From NCBI RefSeq assembly GCF_002154725.1, contig NZ_MTAW01000087.1, forward strand, positions 1-64,000: a DNA stretch of 64,000 nt, in the 5' to 3' direction. This DNA is from Nostoc sp. 106C (GTDB lineage: Bacteria > Cyanobacteriota > Cyanobacteriia > Cyanobacteriales > Nostocaceae). Below the pieces are notes generated by a model. It was given only the letters and a program-made list of their open reading frames with translations, was not told where the DNA came from and searched no databases. The position numbers and the translations under genes were made by a program. Below, one piece after another: positions 10,201 through 17,798 of the stretch (within the stretch, counting starts at the first letter, position 1; each line of letters begins with the position of its first letter).

Positions 10201-11217
10201 CAAGAGATTATTAGTCAGTTAGATACACTCAAGTTTACCAAGTTTAGTATCACTGGATTTGACCGGGATAGTGAATTTATTAATGAAAAGCAACCTCAGA
10301 GTATTCGATTTAATCTAGCTGAAGATGGAAAAAGTGTAATTGAAATCCAGAATCAAGAGGGTAATTACAAATCATTCGGAAATATTGAACAAAGTAATGC
10401 CCGGCTACCAATTGGTACTATTGCTATTGGCAGTGTTGAAAAAGGTGAAGTATACACCACCTCTGTTACAACCAAAGTACCCGGATTACCAGAACTCACT
10501 TTCAAAGTAGGCGAAGTTAATAAGTTTGGAAATTCCCAAAGGTTTAATAATGAACCTGCAATGTTAACAATCGAAAAGGTTGACCTGATTCGGGAAGACT
10601 ATACTATCTATCTTCAAAATGGTAATAAACCTGAAAAACTAGGCAATATTGATAAAGAATCAATCAAAGAAGGTATTGCCCAAGGCTGGCTAGCGGAAAA
10701 GCCTGGGAATGGGCAACAGTTACATCTTAAAATTCAAACTATTATCACTGGACAAAATGCCTATGCTATAGCAGAAACATCTCAGAGCTATCTGTTACGA
10801 ATTAATATTACGAATCCAAAATACAAGAAACAGGAGATTAACAACCAAGCATTTCAAGAAACTTTAGTCAGGGCATTTGATAAAAAGCACGTTTATATTG
10901 CTAAAATTGGCGGCCAATCACTCGGTATTATTGGTCAGCATAATGAACGTCTCGAAGCTGATTTAAATAAAGGGAATATACAAAAACAGTGGCAAAGGAA
11001 AGAAAGTAGCACTGTACAAAAATTAATTGATACGGGCATTATTCGCCCAAACCAACAACGAACCACTATCCCTGTACAGATTACCAGTAATGAAAGTACC
11101 TGTAAAATAATTATTAATCCAGAAACAGTACAATATCCCGACAAATGGGTTAAACGCAGTCAGCTTATAAGTAATGAAAAGCCTGTCAGAGAAGAGCAAC
11201 AAGAAAAACGCAACTAA
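7207..11217 (+). CDS. Giant protein with RdRP/YonO-like double-psi-barrel RNA polymerase motifs
   Basis: A 1336-residue protein. Around R420 lies VLNFRSPFLNSNGLCV, comparable to the RxP...G segment before the catalytic loop of single-chain polymerases. At 537-543 is ARDYDGD (D539, D541, D543), the DxDGD magnesium-binding motif of double-psi-barrel RNA polymerases (cellular beta-prime, eukaryotic RDR/QDE-1, phage YonO). Downstream, SDGISVGVINNHLTS and QNQIAVDLFKSAKKPE resemble the two helical blocks after the catalytic loop in RDR proteins, where an AVDxxKxG-like motif occurs. A coiled, Glu/Gln-rich insert spans about 270-345. The C-terminal third is beta-rich and unrecognised. The gene ends at TAA 11215-11217, yet the same frame stays open into the next ORF. 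Likely role: a plasmid-borne transcriptase or primer-maker acting early after transfer; this is inference from motifs. The ATG follows a poor ribosome site. Confidence 0.6.
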   Translation: MTIQAKHFDTRLNQWIHTDGNTNNPDSLLKEELNNTLLEYFFPSVNFSFGHMDEKSTVEELINHPEGHKLLLSSKTRLLYGLEECLDTIRQLCPDNKDRGAYGSIFLGSCRNAVNKELNILIVDDNNGENGGIISNDQAYRLTGDCYGQISKDLYHELTKHQKGDKYRVIQHRFGWTDRDGDDRKYRFGKGTLRPANLEQILNYQNSNNSTKIDLILPLSAFKGTDKDNPNGPTKPQIQPGLYRQNIWLGEKSQSELGKTAISQLLASFPNGLKDFTEQLELEAKKLKEAQDDPRQLAQLYCEKYEKRKAFLEEQATTLEEQATEDPTVAEELETLHDRIATDSFIYKLIKADLQGEGQLLETEKVQRELARFVQNEWKEIAIGKTLTFERAMVIPSKDLQNGEISIPHYQDGEEVLNFRSPFLNSNGLCVSTNKIVEDILGPDGQPLAGAIAVSDETSDRIYNRLNEQIKSILPEAQGKNIQLEGIENYLNQSISKLETQDKIEFTNKFNQYILELKSAGYELEILPQESEQERQARDYDGDCIGFERATKYPNLTTEAKERNLPENAYAPTVKLKKQSFYQEDGSQPEFEEIAIHMSDGISVGVINNHLTSIEALESEITILKNFGSEKDSIEYVQQVAKHYEDLFKTEAWAKSKGIEGKEIPSKYRSYMEEFIKTVRQEPANTLVAMNINTQMYREMIAEAAFQNQIAVDLFKSAKKPEIEIIRNNSRILHREVNYIKDKKKDVYIDNIIQPTGYSPVELLIAQTNQYFEKARLESREIVQFQALFKGVEFSHEQRLRATLIKKEFDKSFNRASELSKQKETEKGPSANITLANGNQVSITNLLQYDNEFIWKANTVTIKVSEISEDKRNNNHPHKYLVYAQINDETENGKPKFRKLGTLAREQENKLEEIGITLGQEVKSNKILFQPELSEGQIKLLYQKAYQIAEEFYNSIPEDQKLTMAAATWAVSTTRENSNDKSSDRQNKVSNFAFAAFPQEIISQLDTLKFTKFSITGFDRDSEFINEKQPQSIRFNLAEDGKSVIEIQNQEGNYKSFGNIEQSNARLPIGTIAIGSVEKGEVYTTSVTTKVPGLPELTFKVGEVNKFGNSQRFNNEPAMLTIEKVDLIREDYTIYLQNGNKPEKLGNIDKESIKEGIAQGWLAEKPGNGQQLHLKIQTIITGQNAYAIAETSQSYLLRINITNPKYKKQEINNQAFQETLVRAFDKKHVYIAKIGGQSLGIIGQHNERLEADLNKGNIQKQWQRKESSTVQKLIDTGIIRPNQQRTTIPVQITSNESTCKIIINPETVQYPDKWVKRSQLISNEKPVREEQQEKRN

Positions 11218-11403
11218 ATACTAAGTAAAATTAACGAACGCCCTACAATCATTTTCCAAGATAAAGAACAAAAATTAGTAGGGCTTTTAGGATTAGCAGT
11301 TGATGAAAATATAACCGAAAAAACTAAAAAGTATCTTGAAAAAGTAGGAGTATCATACGAACAGCTTCCTGTATCACAAGCTCAGTTAGAAGCTAAAAAA
11401 GGA
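11218..11403 (+). other. Open, protein-like linker in frame with both giant ORFs
   Basis: After the TAA at 11215-11217 the same frame runs 62 codons with no stop and no ATG, GTG or TTG, then meets the ATG at 11404. The translation (ERPTIIFQDKEQKLVGLLG, later KYLEKVGVSYEQLPVSQAQ) is convincingly protein-like and flows into the following ORF. The ATG at 11404 has only GGA touching it as a ribosome site. So the second ORF either lost its N-terminus or is reached by reading through or past the TAA. Confidence 0.65.
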
Positions 11404-14400
11404 ATGACTGTATTCGTACTTGATGAAACTACTATCAGCAGCGAATTAAGACAAACCTTTATTAACCGTGCTGGTGGTCATATCAAAAGTGCAGATATAC
11501 CCTCACAACCCACTCCAATTATTGCCCAACAAACTGTATATTTTTATAATCCAAATCAACAATATAGTTCGCCCGATGGATCGCTCTTAGAAACTAAAGA
11601 AGCTATTGGGTTAGTAGTTCCCGCACAAGACGCGATCGCTGTAGTCACTTGGTTAAAATCAAAATCTACTGAAAACGATTATTTTATTGAGAGTAACACA
11701 GCTACATTTATTTTTAATAAAAATGAAATTAGTGAGAAAATAAATGAAGAATTTAAGAGTTTACTGGGAGAAGCTATTAATATTGGTGAAATTGATGGAT
11801 TTGACCGCTACGAACAGCTTAGTGCAGAGTTAAATCAAAAAGTTGCAACTGAAGGTAGTCTTTTAAAATTAAACCAAATTCCAGAAAATAGTGAGTACAA
11901 AAAAGCTCTACAAGCACTTCCTAACCGTCCAAAAGAACTCAATCAAGAAGATTCTCCAGTACCAATTGTTCCTGCTAAAGCTTTATCAGAAAAGAATATA
12001 ACTAATATTCAATTGAATACTAACGTCACAGTTGCAGGAATTTCACAAGTCTATCAAAACGCGGGTGAGATACAAGTAGTAAATAATACACAATCAGAAG
12101 CTAAGAATCAACCAATATTACTACCCAACTCGCGTCAAGCCGATCCAACTAAAGCTATCGAAATATTGGGTAAGGTAAGCGAGAAAAAAGTAGACCAGCT
12201 GCGATCGCATCTTGAAACCCACCTCAAACCCATACTTGAAAATGACAAATCCAACTATGCACCACTGAGACAAGTTGCCTGGGTCGGTGCAAAATGGGAT
12301 TTGAAGGATAAAGACTTTAAGCCAGGGGTGCAGGACGACTCTTTGATGGAACTTGTCAAACAAGTATATCCTGACGCTGATATTGTGCTGGTAACTTATT
12401 CCGAGAACCCCGGTGCTGGCATAAACTATCACCGCGATGACTCCTACGCCGCGACGGAAGCCCGCAACATTAATATCGGAAATTCTGACTGGGGCTATCG
12501 CGCTGCTAAGGAACGAATGGCATGGACTAGGGAAGAGAATCAGGACGCACCATACCAAGAGTTTAAACTTGAGTCAGGTACAGTAACCCGCTTCAACTGC
12601 AAGAACGAACACGCTGCACTGAATACTGAGGCTGGCAGATGGTCTATCAACATCTGGTCAATTAAAAATGATCTGGGCAGAGAAAACAGCGTTCGCCAAA
12701 AATTTGAGAACTTCCTCACCTCAAATCAACCTCCGCGTGCGGTAGTCCAAAGCAACAGCGACCTCACCATCAGAGCTAACGAGTGGACACCAGGGGGAGA
12801 AATTAAAGTAGAGCGCAGTTATCCCAGCCTCAGAGAATTCACCCAAAACATACCCTCACACCCTTCAAACCAACCAACTGTCGAAGAAATTATCGCCATT
12901 GGCAATTCCACTGCGGCACGCGCTGCTAATCCTCAAATTCCAGATAAACCGACTATATCTGGCAAACCAGTACCAATGGTATATTCGCTGCATCTGCACG
13001 GCGAAGCTGCGGCAGTACCAGTTGATACAACCATCGATGCTATGCGCGGACACGGTAGGATACACACTACTAGAGGTGTAGACTACCAAAAAACTTATGG
13101 TATCAATGAGGGAGATATTGCGATCGCCCAAGGTAAAAACGGCGAGCAAGTTGCTTTTCGGGTAGGTAAACAATACGAAATTACCACCCAAATGATTCAA
13201 GACCCAAGTTACCAGCAAGCCTGGGCGAGATGGGAGAAGCATTCACCAAAAGAACTTACCCAAACTCAAGCGAGTAAGAGTCAGGTATATGGCTTATTCA
13301 TGGAGCCGCTAGGAGATTATGTCAATGGCAAAATTGTTCCGTTCCCAACCATCCAAAAACAACCTGCAACACCAGTAAATATCAGCCCCGACTCTAAAGA
13401 TGGGCTGGGAGTAGCACTCAGCCTTGCCACTGCACTTGCCAAAGAACAAGGCAAGCTGCAAAACGATTACCAAGTTTCAGTCAAAAATAATCCAGAAGCC
13501 CCCGCCGGGCAGTATGGAATAGAAACCCATGTCCAAAAACCTCAAGGGGTAGCATACGCATCCGCCGAACACGCATTTAATCACCAAAAGCAGTTACATC
13601 CATCAGTTGATGAATACCAGCTAATGGTAGAAGTGCTTCAGGCTAAACTCGAACAACACCCCCGGCTAACTGAGGCGATCGCCAAACGTGGAGGAGTCAA
13701 TTGGTTAGAGAACTGTACAAGCATTACTAATGCCCAGGATCAACAGTGGCAAGGAAAGGGTAAAGAATCCGCATTTATTCAAGCCCTTAGCGAAGCGTAT
13801 ATATATGTAGTTGCAAAATCACAACAAACTACAGTACAAACCCAGCAGGACAAGTCCCAACAGACTGCTCTGCGGCCCACAAATCCACTGTCTCAACTCG
13901 AACCTATAAACGCCGCCGTCGCTGAACACATGAAAAAAGACATTGCGATGGCCCAAATAGCTACCCAGTTTATTGGTAAATCAGCTGCACCCCCCGGTAC
14001 ACCTTCAAGCACACGAAGTTACGAGCAAGCATGGGGGGAACGCGCCAATACAGGAAATTACTCAAAAGAAGACATCATTATGGTGTCTGGATCTGGGCCG
14101 TGGCGTGGAGTAACAAGCGAGCAAATTGCCCAAACATTTGAAAATCACTATAAACCCTTACTTGATAAGGCAATAGCAGTAAAAAGCTCTTTTCTAGTTG
14201 GAAACGCACAAGGAACTGACCAATTAGTTCAAAATTATCTTCAAGAAAAAGGGTACAAAGTAGAACAAACTTCCCAAGGATACGCAGTATTTAATCCTGT
14301 AGAAAACACCAAAGTTAGTAGCGATACTATTTCTGTCGATATACAAGTAACAGATAACTCATTAATTGCTAAAGATAAGCGCATTTTTTCATCACAACAA

Positions 14401-14952
14401 AGCCAACAACCAAATATTGACCAAGCACTCGCATCACCTGCTCAACCCAAAATGCAGCAGGTTGGAGCGATGGATAGCATTATCGAGCGGATGAAAGCTA
14501 ATACGGTGCAAAATCTTCAAAACTGGTATATGGCAGCTGAAAAACTCGGTAAATCAGACACATATCTCAATAGAATTCAAGAGATAACTAATTTATACAT
14601 TCAAGAGAATATTAGTCTTGAGAATGCTTTTAAGGCAATGGAACAAGACATTAAAGAATTAGAAAAAGTTAATAAGATGACCAGTCTTGCTCAACGTGTA
14701 GTTAAGACAATTGGACAAGAAGATATTAATGGCATTATGTCAGTCCAAACAGAAAAATATCAGATTGCTACTCAAACTCAAAACCAAACTTATCTAGTTA
14801 AAGATAAAAACGATAATGTCTTGTTATATGTCAAACAAGGAAAAACTCAAGTAAGTAATGTTAGTGATGAAACATTACAAGATTTTAAAGTTATGAGCGA
14901 TCGCATCAATAATGCACTCAAAGATGTCAAAAAAGATTTAGTAGAAAGGTAA
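11404..14952 (+). CDS. Polyvalent protein: AlkB-like dioxygenase, NADAR-like and SLOG/YspA-like domains
   Basis: An 1182-residue multidomain protein. Residues ~290-420 form an AlkB-like 2-oxoglutarate/Fe(II) dioxygenase: INYHRDD gives H343 and D345, KNEHAALN gives H403, and GRWSINIW (R412) the 2-oxoglutarate arginine. Residues ~526-600 (VYSLHLHGEAAAVP...GDIAIAQ) form a small beta domain that may be ASCH-like. Residues ~680-800 resemble NADAR (YbiA-type N-glycosidase): GVAYASAEHAFNHQKQL with E722/H723, then GGVNWLENC and KGKESAFIQAL. Residues ~890-965 (IIMVSGSGPWRG, LVGNAQGTDQLVQNYLQEKG) match a SLOG/YspA-like Rossmann domain. Such strings of nucleic-acid and nucleotide-processing domains define polyvalent proteins of phages and conjugative elements, thought to protect or prepare incoming DNA. 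The ATG chosen is only the first available; coding-like sequence extends upstream in frame to the TAA that ends the previous ORF. Confidence 0.7.
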   Translation: MTVFVLDETTISSELRQTFINRAGGHIKSADIPSQPTPIIAQQTVYFYNPNQQYSSPDGSLLETKEAIGLVVPAQDAIAVVTWLKSKSTENDYFIESNTATFIFNKNEISEKINEEFKSLLGEAINIGEIDGFDRYEQLSAELNQKVATEGSLLKLNQIPENSEYKKALQALPNRPKELNQEDSPVPIVPAKALSEKNITNIQLNTNVTVAGISQVYQNAGEIQVVNNTQSEAKNQPILLPNSRQADPTKAIEILGKVSEKKVDQLRSHLETHLKPILENDKSNYAPLRQVAWVGAKWDLKDKDFKPGVQDDSLMELVKQVYPDADIVLVTYSENPGAGINYHRDDSYAATEARNINIGNSDWGYRAAKERMAWTREENQDAPYQEFKLESGTVTRFNCKNEHAALNTEAGRWSINIWSIKNDLGRENSVRQKFENFLTSNQPPRAVVQSNSDLTIRANEWTPGGEIKVERSYPSLREFTQNIPSHPSNQPTVEEIIAIGNSTAARAANPQIPDKPTISGKPVPMVYSLHLHGEAAAVPVDTTIDAMRGHGRIHTTRGVDYQKTYGINEGDIAIAQGKNGEQVAFRVGKQYEITTQMIQDPSYQQAWARWEKHSPKELTQTQASKSQVYGLFMEPLGDYVNGKIVPFPTIQKQPATPVNISPDSKDGLGVALSLATALAKEQGKLQNDYQVSVKNNPEAPAGQYGIETHVQKPQGVAYASAEHAFNHQKQLHPSVDEYQLMVEVLQAKLEQHPRLTEAIAKRGGVNWLENCTSITNAQDQQWQGKGKESAFIQALSEAYIYVVAKSQQTTVQTQQDKSQQTALRPTNPLSQLEPINAAVAEHMKKDIAMAQIATQFIGKSAAPPGTPSSTRSYEQAWGERANTGNYSKEDIIMVSGSGPWRGVTSEQIAQTFENHYKPLLDKAIAVKSSFLVGNAQGTDQLVQNYLQEKGYKVEQTSQGYAVFNPVENTKVSSDTISVDIQVTDNSLIAKDKRIFSSQQSQQPNIDQALASPAQPKMQQVGAMDSIIERMKANTVQNLQNWYMAAEKLGKSDTYLNRIQEITNLYIQENISLENAFKAMEQDIKELEKVNKMTSLAQRVVKTIGQEDINGIMSVQTEKYQIATQTQNQTYLVKDKNDNVLLYVKQGKTQVSNVSDETLQDFKVMSDRINNALKDVKKDLVER

Positions 14953-14959
14953 TTTTACT

Positions 14960-15730
14960 ATGAAAGAACTAATCAAGTTTCCAGTAGAAGGTTTAACTCC
15001 AGCAATGCAAGCTTGTCTCCTCAGAGAATTAATCGCACAGCTTAATATACCTGATGAGAAATTTGAAGAATCTGCAAAAAATCCTCCAACTGCTGAGGAA
15101 CGACAAGAGGCTATGTTAAAGTTAAATTCAGAAATGAATATAATCAGTGAAATAGCACAAGAGGAAGTAAAGTTAAGCTCCACAGAAATTGATCCTATCA
15201 ATTTTGTTAATCCAGCTAGTCCAGAGTCATCTTTAGAACCCGAAGTAAGCCAGTCGAAAGAAAATATAATTGAGCCAGATGTTCTAAAAAACTTTACAAA
15301 TAAAAATGACGATAATAATGGCAACCTAGTAGAAGAATGTCAACACGATAAAGTACAATCTATTATCGCTAATTTCCAAATTCAAAAATTTGTTATTCCT
15401 GTAATTTTAGACTGCTTAAATATATTCGGTAAACCAGACAAAGAGACAGGAAGTATCATTTATAAAGGTGAGGCATATACTGCAAGCCTAAAATCAGAAG
15501 AAGATTCACAAACTCTTAGCCTTGATAGAAATTCGCCTGATTCAGAAGCAAGCCAAGAAGCACTCCTAGCATCTCGTAATAATAGCTCAGAGAATTACTC
15601 TATTATCATCAATAACCTTACCCATAATGAATTTGAACGGTTGAAGGCTCTGTTCGATGAGCAACAAGCACGCTGCGAACAGAACCAGCAACAATTCAAA
15701 AACCAGGATGCTGTTCAAGAGATAGGTTAA
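14960..15730 (+). CDS. Hypothetical acidic protein following the polyvalent ORF
   Basis: A 256-residue protein starting 7 bases after the polyvalent ORF ends; GAAAGG upstream of the ATG can act as a ribosome site, so the genes are probably co-transcribed. It is polar and Glu/Gln/Asn-rich, with a central segment (KFVIPVILDCLNIFGKP, KGEAYTASLKS) that looks like a small folded domain, and low-complexity flanks. No signal peptide, membrane helix or catalytic motif is visible. Function unknown. Confidence 0.7.
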   Translation: MKELIKFPVEGLTPAMQACLLRELIAQLNIPDEKFEESAKNPPTAEERQEAMLKLNSEMNIISEIAQEEVKLSSTEIDPINFVNPASPESSLEPEVSQSKENIIEPDVLKNFTNKNDDNNGNLVEECQHDKVQSIIANFQIQKFVIPVILDCLNIFGKPDKETGSIIYKGEAYTASLKSEEDSQTLSLDRNSPDSEASQEALLASRNNSSENYSIIINNLTHNEFERLKALFDEQQARCEQNQQQFKNQDAVQEIG

Positions 15731-15972
15731 ATCAACCCAAAGCACACACCATAAGAAAAAGCTATAAACCCCAAAACTAGCTTGTTATTAAAACTCAAGG
15801 GAGTTTTGGGGCAAATAACAACCGCAACAGAAAAATAGTAAAAAGACGCAGTAAAATCAAACAAACTCGTCGGGTTAATAGGTAATCTACCTAATCCGAC
15901 CAAACATAGCATTCCTATTAAAGACCAAACAACAATATTTTCTATCCATCCTAAAAGTTTGTTGTTATTCAT
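15727..15972 (-). CDS. Small membrane protein
   Basis: An 81-residue protein with two or three hydrophobic segments (about residues 10-30, 38-55 and 62-80). It converges on the preceding plus-strand gene, overlapping its last 4 bases. It is preceded by AT-rich DNA and is not in an operon. The hydrophobic composition and clean ATG support it as real, but no family is recognised. Confidence 0.55.
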   Translation of the reverse strand: MNNNKLLGWIENIVVWSLIGMLCLVGLGRLPINPTSLFDFTASFYYFSVAVVICPKTPLSFNNKLVLGFIAFSYGVCFGLI

Positions 15973-16341
15973 AAAAAATTATTTATTAATCCATAAGTTC
16001 TAAAAAATATTAAACCCTAGTTTTACCAATAAATTAATCTAGTAAGTATAATATCTGTGGAAAAACCACCTATATAAAGTTAAATTAATTTGCCTACAAC
16101 TCACTTCAATCCTGCCTTTTAGCTTGTCATAACGATAAATCTTCACACCGACCTACTTAAACTAATTGCTTAATTGAAACTAAACAAACTACCCAATCAG
16201 TTTATAAATTTTTAACAAACAACAATAAAGTTTTTAAATAAAGTAATTATTTTATAGTAAGTATAAAGATTAACTAATAGTTAAAATTAAGTGTTATAAG
16301 TATTATAATCAGGGACAATACTAAACCAAACAGTATACAAT
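15973..16341. other. Divergent intergenic region upstream of the response regulator
   Basis: About 370 very AT-rich bases separating a minus-strand small membrane protein and a plus-strand regulator, so promoters for both should lie here. A short hairpin (GTGG-AAAAA-CCAC, near 16057) is visible; nothing else stands out. Confidence 0.4.
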
Positions 16342-17130
16342 ATGAAACCTATTAATGTTGTCATCATTGAAAATGAGAACATATCTAGGGTTGGCGCAGC
16401 GACGATATTATCTGAAACTGGTAAAATCCAGGTATGTGGCCTTGCAAAATCCGGCAAAGAAGGAATAGAAATTGTTGACCAACAAAAGCCAGATATCGTG
16501 GTGATAAATATTGATTTACCTGATATCAATGGCACTGATGTTATAAGTTTAATTAAATGCAAACACACGTCAATTAAAATAGTGATTATGACTGCAAATA
16601 GCAGCAGAGATACCATTAACGCAGCAATTAGTAATGGCGCAGACTGCTACTACTGTAAAAATAATGCCAGAGAAGAAGTAGGAGAAAGATTCATTGAAGC
16701 AGTAATGGCTGCATACAATAATGAATCATGGATTGACCCAACTATTAATCGCATTCTAATTGATAATCTTAGGTCAAATGACACAGCCGATAAAAATTCA
16801 CTAGATTTGTTAAGTGATTTTTCTAATAAAGAAATTACAGTTCTCAAATTAGCAGCTGGTGGCATGAAAAATAATGAAATTGCCAATGTCATGTATGTTT
16901 CCGAAGGTACAGTCAGGTCATATTTACATAATTCATTTATCAAGTTAGGAGTCAAAGATAGATTAAACGCTATCCGGGAAGCTATCCGCCTGGGAATCCT
17001 CAGCTTTGCAGACATGAAAATTGAAGAAGAAGTTACTCAAGCAACCCACACAAGAGTCAAAACTAACCAAAATAGTCAAAAGGATACAGCTAAAACGAGT
17101 AATAAGGGATACAAAGGCTGGGTTGCCTAA
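16342..17130 (+). CDS. LuxR/NarL-type regulator with a degenerate receiver domain
   Basis: A 262-residue protein with a receiver-like domain (1-125) and a LuxR-type helix-turn-helix (about 160-225; LSDFSNKEITVLKLAAGG, NNEIANVMYVSEGTVRSYL). The receiver lacks normal phosphorylation residues: where the acidic pair should be there is E10-N11, and the phospho-acceptor position reads INIDLPDING, giving N56 instead of Asp. The conserved Lys (YYCKNNA) remains. It is therefore likely a phosphorylation-independent, pseudo-receiver regulator, possibly controlled by ligand binding or dimer state. A ~35-residue polar tail follows the HTH. It ends 4 bases from a convergent gene. The family assignment is firm; its target genes are unknown but may be the plasmid functions on either side. 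Confidence 0.85.
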   Translation: MKPINVVIIENENISRVGAATILSETGKIQVCGLAKSGKEGIEIVDQQKPDIVVINIDLPDINGTDVISLIKCKHTSIKIVIMTANSSRDTINAAISNGADCYYCKNNAREEVGERFIEAVMAAYNNESWIDPTINRILIDNLRSNDTADKNSLDLLSDFSNKEITVLKLAAGGMKNNEIANVMYVSEGTVRSYLHNSFIKLGVKDRLNAIREAIRLGILSFADMKIEEEVTQATHTRVKTNQNSQKDTAKTSNKGYKGWVA

Positions 17131-17134
17131 AAAA

Positions 17135-17755
17135 TTAATTAACTGCAATTATGCAGCCACCTGAATACTTCTTCTGCTGACGGCAAGTTTTAATGATGGC
17201 AGCGTTTCTAACATAAATACTACGTGCTATCTTACCTTCATTAGATTTGGCCCAATCCAGAAGCTTTTTATCTTCGGGTTGTAAAATAGCAGTTCCAGAA
17301 GCCGCCTGCTGAAAAGTTACACTTTCAGCAATAGTTTTGTATGTAAAAACACCAATTGCAGATCCCAAAGCCAGTACAAAACCCAACACTCCCGCTACTT
17401 GTGCCAATCGCCAATTACTTACGCCCAAGAGAGGCAATGCACCACCAGCTTGCTTAGTCATCTTAATTAAATCCTTAGCGGCTTGGGCGATCGCATTTTT
17501 TTGTTGCTGTATTGCCACCTTAGAAGCACTATTTAACTTATCGTCCACCATGTCAGCCCAACCCACCACAAGCGAGTCAAGCCTACCAGGTAGTTGCTGC
17601 AACGCAAATTGGGTTGTACCTAGTTCCGCGTATAGGTTAAATAAGGGGTCATCAGGTCTAACACCCAATTTAAGTATCCAATCAGTGACCTCTGCTTTCT
17701 TTTCTTCAGAATATTCTGCAATAACTTTTTCAACAACTTTTGCAATATTGGTCAT
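17135..17755 (-). CDS. Cyanobacterial plasmid protein with one membrane segment (DUF6753-like)
   Basis: A 206-residue protein. The N-terminal half is helical (GVRPDDPLFNLYAELGTTQF is a recognisable block near residues 31-50) and resembles a cyanobacterial family I know as DUF6753; this name is from memory. One hydrophobic helix lies at about 117-138, followed by ~65 residues with DKKLLDWAKSNEGKIARSIY and two Cys. It may be a membrane-anchored accessory protein of plasmid maintenance or transfer. The gene converges with the regulator and lies just downstream of the IsrB element on the same strand. Confidence 0.65.
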   Translation of the reverse strand: MTNIAKVVEKVIAEYSEEKKAEVTDWILKLGVRPDDPLFNLYAELGTTQFALQQLPGRLDSLVVGWADMVDDKLNSASKVAIQQQKNAIAQAAKDLIKMTKQAGGALPLLGVSNWRLAQVAGVLGFVLALGSAIGVFTYKTIAESVTFQQAASGTAILQPEDKKLLDWAKSNEGKIARSIYVRNAAIIKTCRQQKKYSGGCIIAVN

Positions 17756-17778
17756 AAAACCTCACGGTATGCGGGAAA

Positions 17779-17798
17779 CTCAGCTTTTCAAAACTGAG
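17779..17798 (-). repeat. Subterminal hairpin at the 3' end of the IsrB element
   Basis: CTCAG (17779-17783) pairs with CTGAG (17794-17798) and a TTTT/AAAA pairing lies inside. It overlaps the IsrB stop codon (17788-17790). It may mark the right end of the element or act as a weak terminator. Confidence 0.5.
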
